Shown here: piece after piece, positions 61,101 through 64,000 of the stretch
How the letters are laid out: every line of letters starts with the position of its first letter
How positions within the stretch are numbered: the stretch's first letter is position 1
From: Holophagales bacterium UBA5704
GTDB taxonomy: Bacteria; Acidobacteriota; Thermoanaerobaculia; Multivoradales; UBA5704
Length of the DNA: 64,000 nt
Direction: 5' to 3'
Assembly (NCBI GenBank): GCA_002420005.1
Contig: DIHE01000018.1
Span: 1,927 to 65,926 of the forward strand
The notes under the pieces: generated by a model
Databases searched by the model: none
What the model was told of the DNA's origin: nothing
The model's input: only the letters and a program-made list of their open reading frames with translations
Program-made: the position numbers and the translations under genes

Positions 61101-64000
61101 AGCGGCTTCCCGCCTACATGGTGCCGGTCAGCTTCACCGCGATCGACGCCCTGCCGCTCACCGCCAACGGCAAGGTCGACCGCGCGGCCCTTGCGGCGCG
61201 CGCCCCGGCCTTCGCCGCCGGGGAAGGGGAGAGCGCGGGACGCGCGCCGGAGACGCTGCTGGAGGAGCGGCTCGCCGCCCTGTGGAGCGAGCTGCTCGGC
61301 CTCGAAACCGTCGGCGCCGAGGACGCGCTGTTCGATCTCGGCGGCAGCTCGCTGCTGGCGATCCAGATGCTGTCGCGGGTCAAGCAGGGCTTCGGGGTGG
61401 AGGTCTCACTGCGCCGCCTCCTCGCCGCTCCGACGATCGCCGGCCTGGCGGTGGAGATCGAGCGCCTGGCGGCCGAAGAAGGCGATGCGGCGGCCGGAGC
61501 GGAGCCACCGCCGGTCGTGCCGGCGCCGCAGGACCTCGGCGAGCCCTTCCCGCTCAACGAGATCCAGCAGGCCTACTGGCTCGGGCGCACCGGCGAGCTG
61601 GAGCTCGGCAACGTCGCCCCCCATTTCTATTTCGAGCTGGAGCTCGCGACCCGCGAGCCGGAGCGCATCGAGCGGGCCTGGCAGCGTCTGGTCGCGCGCC
61701 ACGGCATGCTGCGGGCGATCTTCCTGCCCGACGGCCGGCAGCAGATCCTCGGCGAGGTGCCGCGTCTGGAGATCCCGATCCTCGATCTCGTCGGCCGCCC
61801 GGCGGCCGAGGCCGAGGCGGTGCTTCAGGAGGTCCGCGCGCGCCTCTCCCACCAGATGCTGCCGGTGGACCGCTGGCCGCTGTTCGAAATCGTGGTGAGC
61901 CGCCTCGCGGCGGAGCGGGTGCGGGTGCATTTCAGCTTCGATCTGCTGATCGCCGACGCCTGGAGCGCCCGCCTGCTGTTTTTGGAGTTCGCCCGGCTCT
62001 ACCGCGATCCGGAGCTGGCGCTGCCGCCTCTCGACCTGACCTTCCGCGACTACGTGATGGCGCTCCAGCGGCTGCCCGACACCGCGCTCTACCGCCGCTC
62101 GCGGGAGTACTGGATGCGCCGCCTGCCGGCGCTGCCGCCGGCCCCCGAGCTGCCGTTGGTGAAAGATCCGGCGGCGGTGGGCACGCCGCAGTTCGTGCGC
62201 CGCGCCGGCCGGCTCGCGCCCGCTCCCTGGCAGCGCCTCCAGGAGCTCGCCCGCGAGCGGGGGCTCACCCCGTCGGGCCTGCTGCTGGCCGTCTACGCCG
62301 AGGTCCTGGCGGCGTGGAGCCAAGGCCCGCGCTTCACGCTCAACGTGACGACCTTCAACCGGCTGCCGGTCCATCCCCAGATCGACGCGGTGATCGGCGA
62401 CTTCACCTCGCTGACCCTGCTCGCCGTCGACGCGGCGGACGGTGCGACGTTCGAGGAGCGGGCGCGCCGCGTGCAGCAGCAGCTCTGGGAAGACTTGGAC
62501 CACCGCCACATGAACGGCGTCGAGGTGCTGCGCGAGCTCGCCCGGCTGCAGGGGCGCTCCCCGGGTGCGCTGATGCCGGTGGTCTTCACCAGCCGCCTGT
62601 TCGACGGCACGGGCACGGAGGATTCCTTCCTGGGGCTGACCGGCGGCGAGGTGGTCTACAGCGTCTCGCAGACGCCGCAGGTGTGGATCGACAAGCAGGT
62701 GGCCGACGAGGACGGCGCCCTCGTCTGGACCTGGGACACCGTCGAGGAGCTGTTCCCGGAAGGGCTCCTCGACGAAGCCTTCGCCGCCTTCGGCCGGGCC
62801 CTCGCGGCGCTCTCCCAAGGGGAGGAGAGCTGGCGCCAGGCCACCTTCGACCTGGTGCCGGAGCATCAGGCGGCGCGCGCCGACGCGGTCAACGCCACCG
62901 CGGCACCGGTCGCAGAGACAACCCTTCCCGCCCTGTTCGCCGCCCAGGCGGCGGAGCGCCCGGCGCACCCGGCGGTCCTCGCCGCCGGCCGCCGGCTGAC
63001 CTACAGCGAGCTCGCCGTCCTGGCGCGCCGTGTCGCCGGCTGGCTCGAAGCGCGCGAGGTGCGGCCCGACACCCTGGTCGCCATCGTCATGGACAAGGGG
63101 TGGGAGCAGGTGGTCGCGGCCCTCGGCGTGACGTGGGCCGGTGCCGCCTACCTGCCGATCGATCCCGAATGGCCGGCGGGGCGCCGTGCGGAGCTGTTGG
63201 CGAGCGGTGGCGCGGTGCTCGCCCTCACCCAGCCGTGCTGGGACGAGGAGCTGGAGTGGCCCGCAGACGTCGAGCGCCTGGCGGTGTCCGACGCGGTGCT
63301 CGCCGGCCTCGAGCCCGCCGCCGCCACGCCCACGGCGCGGCCGGGCGATCTCGCCTATGTCATCTTCACCTCGGGATCGACCGGCCGTCCCAAGGGCGTC
63401 GCCATCGAGCACCGCAGCGCGGTCAACACCCTCCTGGACGTCAATGCCCGCTTCGGAGTCGGCCCCGGCGACCGGGTTTTCGCCCTCTCGGCCCTCACCT
63501 TCGACCTGTCGGTCTACGACCTCTTCGGCGTGCTGGCCGCGGGGGGGACGCTGGTGCTGCCCGAGCCGTGGGCGCGCCGCGACCCCTCCCGCTGGGCGGA
63601 GCTGATGCACGAGCACCAGGTCACCGTGTGGAACTCCGTGCCGGCCCTCCTGGAGCTGCTGCTGGAGCATGCCGGCAGCCATCCCGGAGCCGTGGCCCCG
63701 TCGTTGGCCCTGGTGCTCCTGTCGGGCGACTGGTTGCCGCTTGACGTGGCCGACCGGCTGCGCGCCCACGTGCCGGAGGCCGCGGTGATCAGCCTCGGGG
63801 GGGCCACCGAGGCGTCGATCTGGTCGATCCTCCATCCGGTCGGCGCCGCCGATCCGGCGTGGCCGAGCGTCCCTTATGGCAAGCCGATGGCGAGTCAGAG
63901 CTTCCACGTGCTCGACGCCCGTCTCTGCCGGCGGCCCGACTGGGTGCCCGGCGAGCTCTACATCGGCGGCGCCGGCCTGGCGCGCGGCTATTGGGACGAC
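50975..64000 (+). CDS. Giant NRPS: AL-KR-PCP loading, then three Cy-A(Cys) modules (runs off window)
   Basis: This single open frame of 4,342 codons has no stop before the window end. The order, in approximate residues, is: lone A-subdomain-like segment 10-110; acid-activating ligase AL 190-720; ketoreductase 965-1190; carrier 1290-1355 (GGHS, Ser about 1317); Cy1 1380-1820; A1 1850-2350; carrier (GGNS, about 2388); Cy2 2450-2900; A2 2930-3430; carrier (GGSS, about 3457); Cy3 3520-3975; A3 3990 onward, cut. The Cy domains carry FPLxxIQxAYW, RHDMLR-type and SQTPQVWLD motifs. All three A domains read as cysteine (DLW/YNLSLIW). Predicted product: an acid starter followed by up to three cysteine-derived thiazoline units. 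No MbtH gene, thioesterase or oxidase domain is in view. ATG at 50975 with GGAG upstream. Confidence 0.93.
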   Translation, partial: MKEDHVAEVGSPRALDVLPCALGSEAAVVARHLRADPGVAECAVLVRESSSGARDLVAYVVAAGPFAPETLAARLAISLPAGLRPAAWVPVSALPRTAAGEVDAAALGELAVLDGQVIQGWEAELLARPDVAEAAVVVVEAPLEPPRRLHLADLLPGWQERRPGEPVDAAGAASTAEAPAELAPPSLVEGGEPPLAGVAMRLSALLQRAAESAPDHGILYLRDDGGERFQPYPELLREAGSLLTGLRGLGLEPGDPVLFQLPRREDFLPALWACFLGGFVPLPAAVAASYEAAGGAAGRLHNAWLLLDRPLVLTDREHAAPIVALAERLELAGFVLAEIENLRAAEAEIDPERWHAAAPDDLALLLMTSGSTGKPKLVTHTHRSLVTREASAAREVGWTGDDVSLNWLPLDHVATLVDFHLRVVFLGAREVQVPTEKVLEDPLRWLDWIDRYRATVTWAPNFAYALLAEREVEIRARQWDLSCLRCAINGGEAIVARSARRAVELLSLHGLPAGAMRPTWGMSETASGAAYGRLTLTECTGDEPFVEVGRPIPGIAFRVVDEEQRLVPEGTIGRLQVRGPVVTAGYHRRPELNREVFTHDGWFRTGDYAMLRGGKLTLTGREADFLVIRGLNYYSHEIESVVDEIPGVQVSWTAACGVRAAAGEGDRLAIFFHTPLGEPRARAALLREIRDRVLRETGLHPDLVVPLEREEIPKTAIGKIQRSRLKQLFEAGELAPAVRAADLLAGNENTLPSWFFRRVFRPLASAPEDLGPMPGRVALLLDRAGLGEVLAAELRVRGCVVEEVAVDRADPGAWRRRLEALGAAGALGGIVSLLDTGEAAEAVGEEQSAADVLDLLRVVVSLGEEGAPVPLWLAADRSQAAVPGDLPVPARALVPALVQTARREIAGLRCRHLDLPVAPAQENVRRVLAELAAGDGEPEVAWRGGLRLVPRLELFDPAGRAPGALPFRRGGVYLITGGLGGIGTVVARHLLAEHQARLLLVGRGDGGDPARRQALDELRELGGEVAYVALDLAGEGGEEAFVVGARRALARWEGRLDGVFHLAAALREAPLGDETAAGLAAVLRPKAAGCRALERLIAGSDAFFLAFSSVNSFFGGADVGSYAAANRYLEAFCRGLRERHAGRVACFAWSMWDEVGMSRGYAMKDLVRAGGYATLTPRQGLDALLAGLAADEPELLVGLDAANPRIARLVVDLPPRPMQRLIGFYTAADGGAGGTGWPEVADRYGRPTSCELRHLDALPRLAGGVVDRCGLVALGRSAGAAEPETATERLVAALFSELLGVGRVSLTDNFFQLGGHSILATRLLARLRDAVGVDVPAVALLAGPTVGQLAAEVDRRRPEASVAAGDTPPPLRIVPAPQDRFEPFPLTEIQQAYWIGGAADFELGDVSMHFYQEIDGKDLDLARLEAAWWRLIERHDMLRTVILPEGRQRILEQVPPCPIAVDDLRGLVAEEVEARLAETRRWMSHQTFELDRWPWFELRASVLDGGRTRIHLSTSVIHLDGGSLFLLMTEWGALYRDPQAALPRLELTFRDYALALADVRETAEHARAWSYWQERVATLPPAPPLPLVQHPSTLQGYRFTHRVQTVEAATWRRIEKLAAKMGLSRSAIVLTAYAAVLATWSGSRRLTINVTLFNRLPLHPQINDVLGDFTSMVLLAVERDPGDTFETLARQVQTRLWSDLEHRQVSGVRVARELARVLGEHRAALTPVVFTSAIDLEMRGATSPSSAMRGIGDNVYHVSQTPQVLLDFQLFEDAGDLICIWDAVDEAFPPGLLDDMFASFGRQLRALAQEESWKAAPQLVPEHQLDERAAVNATAAPLPDLLLHEPFLAQARSRPEDPAVVSGGLVLTYGELLERSVQVAAWLVRHGARRNALVAVVMEKGWQQVVGVLGVLTAGAAYLPIDPGLPRERRAYLLANGGVGLALTQEALDGDLEWPAGVERLAVDGPSPGLAPPPGEPAVPAAEPEDLAYVIFTSGSTGMPKGVMISHRGAVNTILDVNRRFGIGPGDRVLALSALNFDLSVWDVFGVLAAGGTLVFPDPGRTHDPGHWLDLLERYDVSLWNTVPALMEMLVDLATGRGVPLPARLRLALLSGDWIPVALPDRLRELAPGLEVISLGGATEASIWSILHPIGRVDPAWRSIPYGRPMDNQRFHVLDEALQPVPVWVPGYLYIGGTGLALGYWGDLEKTAASFLVHPQTGERLYRTGDRGRWLPGGDIEFLGRDDAQVKVHGLRIELGEIEAALLAHPAVAAAVVQAVGEGHRDRRLVAWVVPAAAQPGLGEELRRFLAGKLPPYMVPAAVVEIAALPLSATGKIDRKALLAPADLPARGAAGYVAPRNALEQELAQMWQELLKIDRLGVHDDLLQLGGNSLLAILAISRLRERHRVEVPLRVMLSEDATVAKLAEAVARLAAGGEVPAPGLPQAVPAPAGRHEPFPLHAIQEAYWIGRRDAFELGNVAAYFFLEVEVPDLEPERLGRAWQQVIDRHDMLRAVIEEDGRQRILEHTPPYRIDVLDLRGRPAAQVEAALDALRGRMSQQVMAADRWPLFELRATLLDGAARLHFGLDLLIADAWSVQILFRDLERFYHAPGEPLPALALSYRDYLLAERTIEGSALWERSREFWWRRLDELEPAPRLPLVKDLAEIVTPRFVRRRAVLPAAAWRRLKERAGRLRVTPSGLLLTAFSEVLATWSRSPRFTLNVTTFNRLPLHPQVEEVVGDFTSLTLLAVDAACAATFEERAQRLQAQLLEDLEHRYVTGIRVLRELARRRGRAPGALAPIVFTSLLSRYEGSDTASFLPLGGEPVFATSQTPQVWLDHQVLELRGELAFTWDVVEELLPPGLLDDLFDAYVALLHGLAAGEAAWRAPRLALLPAQQLLQREQVNATAAPLPAAVLHGLFAGRAVERGGAPAVRIADRTLTYAELAERSGRIAAWLGRRGAQTNRLVAVVMSKGWEQVVAVLGILRSGAAYLPIDPELPAHRRTWLLAHGEVELVLTQSHLADALEWPEGLRLLRVDAAEEGDEAAAAGAAGSAGPEDLAYVIFTSGSTGTPKGVMIEHRGAVNTLLDVNRRFAVGPEDRVLAVSALSFDLSVYDVFGLLAAGGSLTLPRPEAARDPEHWLDLMHRDRVTIWNSAPALLEMLVEHAATRGERLPASLRLVLLSGDWIPVSLPGRLRTLAPGAAVVSLGGATEASIWSILYPIAAVDPAWRSIPYGRPMDNQGFHVLNRALAPCPVWVPGDLYISGTGLARGYWRDPAKTAASFFLHPGTGERLYRTGDLGRYLPGGDIEFLGRDDLQVKIQGFRIELGEIEAVLAGHGGVAAVVVAVVGEARTARRLAAFFVPATEAPAGAGELRALAEERLPAYMVPVSFTAIDALPLTANGKVDRAALAARAPAFAAGEGESAGRAPETLLEERLAALWSELLGLETVGAEDALFDLGGSSLLAIQMLSRVKQGFGVEVSLRRLLAAPTIAGLAVEIERLAAEEGDAAAGAEPPPVVPAPQDLGEPFPLNEIQQAYWLGRTGELELGNVAPHFYFELELATREPERIERAWQRLVARHGMLRAIFLPDGRQQILGEVPRLEIPILDLVGRPAAEAEAVLQEVRARLSHQMLPVDRWPLFEIVVSRLAAERVRVHFSFDLLIADAWSARLLFLEFARLYRDPELALPPLDLTFRDYVMALQRLPDTALYRRSREYWMRRLPALPPAPELPLVKDPAAVGTPQFVRRAGRLAPAPWQRLQELARERGLTPSGLLLAVYAEVLAAWSQGPRFTLNVTTFNRLPVHPQIDAVIGDFTSLTLLAVDAADGATFEERARRVQQQLWEDLDHRHMNGVEVLRELARLQGRSPGALMPVVFTSRLFDGTGTEDSFLGLTGGEVVYSVSQTPQVWIDKQVADEDGALVWTWDTVEELFPEGLLDEAFAAFGRALAALSQGEESWRQATFDLVPEHQAARADAVNATAAPVAETTLPALFAAQAAERPAHPAVLAAGRRLTYSELAVLARRVAGWLEAREVRPDTLVAIVMDKGWEQVVAALGVTWAGAAYLPIDPEWPAGRRAELLASGGAVLALTQPCWDEELEWPADVERLAVSDAVLAGLEPAAATPTARPGDLAYVIFTSGSTGRPKGVAIEHRSAVNTLLDVNARFGVGPGDRVFALSALTFDLSVYDLFGVLAAGGTLVLPEPWARRDPSRWAELMHEHQVTVWNSVPALLELLLEHAGSHPGAVAPSLALVLLSGDWLPLDVADRLRAHVPEAAVISLGGATEASIWSILHPVGAADPAWPSVPYGKPMASQSFHVLDARLCRRPDWVPGELYIGGAGLARGYWDD
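55110..58220 (+). other. NRPS module 1: degenerate Cy1, A1 (Cys), carrier
   Basis: Cy1 has the family motifs (FPLTEIQQAYWIG, RHDMLR, GDFTSMVLLAVE, SQTPQVLLDFQ), but the catalytic DxxxxDxxS reads SVIHLDGGS. Ser1515 stands where the first Asp should be. A1 reads Asp, Leu, Trp, Asn, Leu, Ser, Leu, Ile, Trp at the code positions, one residue off the classical Cys code. Carrier Ser is in LLQLGGNSLLA. Confidence 0.75.
58325..61430 (+). other. NRPS module 2: Cy2, A2 (Cys), carrier
   Basis: Cy2 has the intact DLLIADAWS (Asp2584, Asp2589, Ser2592), with PFPLHAIQEAYWIG and SQTPQVWLDHQ. A2 has the exact cysteine code DLYNLSLIW. Carrier Ser is in FDLGGSSLLA. This module should form a thiazoline. Confidence 0.8.
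61535..64000 (+). other. NRPS module 3: Cy3, A3 (Cys), cut by window end
   Basis: Cy3 has DLLIADAWS (Asp3656, Asp3661) with PFPLNEIQQAYWLG and SQTPQVWIDKQ. A3 again reads DLYNLSLIW, from FDLSVYD, VTVWNSVPA, LLSGDW and SLGGATEASIWS. The sequence ends before the A8-A10 motifs and carrier. Confidence 0.8.

Overview
The window is about 64 kb of GC-rich bacterial chromosome with no rRNA, tRNA or transposase. ELWxxDGT-repeat secreted proteins, a SpvB/RHS giant, a VKOR-DsbA fusion, HspR-type heat-shock control and a very large NRPS gene together suggest an Acidobacteriota (Thermoanaerobaculia-like) or myxobacterial-type genome. That placement is an inference from gene content; no phylogenetic marker was compared.

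Layout. 1-8.6 kb is mostly housekeeping: a leftward dnaJ-clpB heat-shock unit behind a HAIR-like (HspR) operator, a 7Fe-type ferredoxin, and a leftward hemB-hemL-thiO run. Divergent from hemB is a rightward pair of ArsA/Get3-type ATPases and a secreted protein of unknown function. 8.6-13.4 kb is scarred by a segmental duplication. Pieces of the second ArsA gene, a small membrane protein and a sarcosine-oxidase-like flavoprotein recur in the same order around an intact pair of overlapping flavoprotein oxidase genes and an orphan HicB antitoxin.

13.4-38.2 kb is a secreted-protein and conflict region. It holds a GH172/DUF2961-like protein, a YefM-YoeB toxin-antitoxin pair with a visible palindromic operator, three roughly 1,030-1,050-residue ELWxxDGT proteins (two in tandem with overlapping ends) and a 2,043-residue SpvB-FG-GAP-RHS protein. 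It also holds a tightly overlapping three-gene operon encoding an SMC/OLD-like ATPase, a PIN-domain nuclease and a small RNA ligase, then a VKOR-DsbA fusion convergent with a cysteine-rich secreted protein, and an Amidase_2 enzyme. 38.2-47.6 kb is a type I restriction-modification operon, hsdM-hsdS-(AlbA_2/ATPase/wHTH)-hsdR-(YgjP-like metallopeptidase), in which every junction overlaps. It is preceded by a 21-bp tandem repeat.

47.6-64 kb begins a biosynthetic cluster. A leftward TubC-docking-domain/flavin monooxygenase fusion and a secreted transglutaminase-fold protein diverge from an NRPS gene that is open to the window end (over 4,340 codons). The NRPS reads as an acid-activating AL-KR-PCP loading module followed by three consecutive Cy-A-PCP modules. 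By my hand alignment all three A domains carry a cysteine specificity code (DLW/YNLSLIW), which predicts a product with up to three adjacent thiazoline/thiazole rings. The first Cy domain has lost the first Asp of its DxxxxDxxS motif.

The most novel-looking items are the ATPase-PIN-RNA ligase operon (a possible cut-and-reseal RNA-targeting defence system), the tri-cysteine heterocyclising NRPS, and the docking-domain-tagged flavoenzyme beside it. Most other reading frames in this GC-rich DNA are shadows and were left out.
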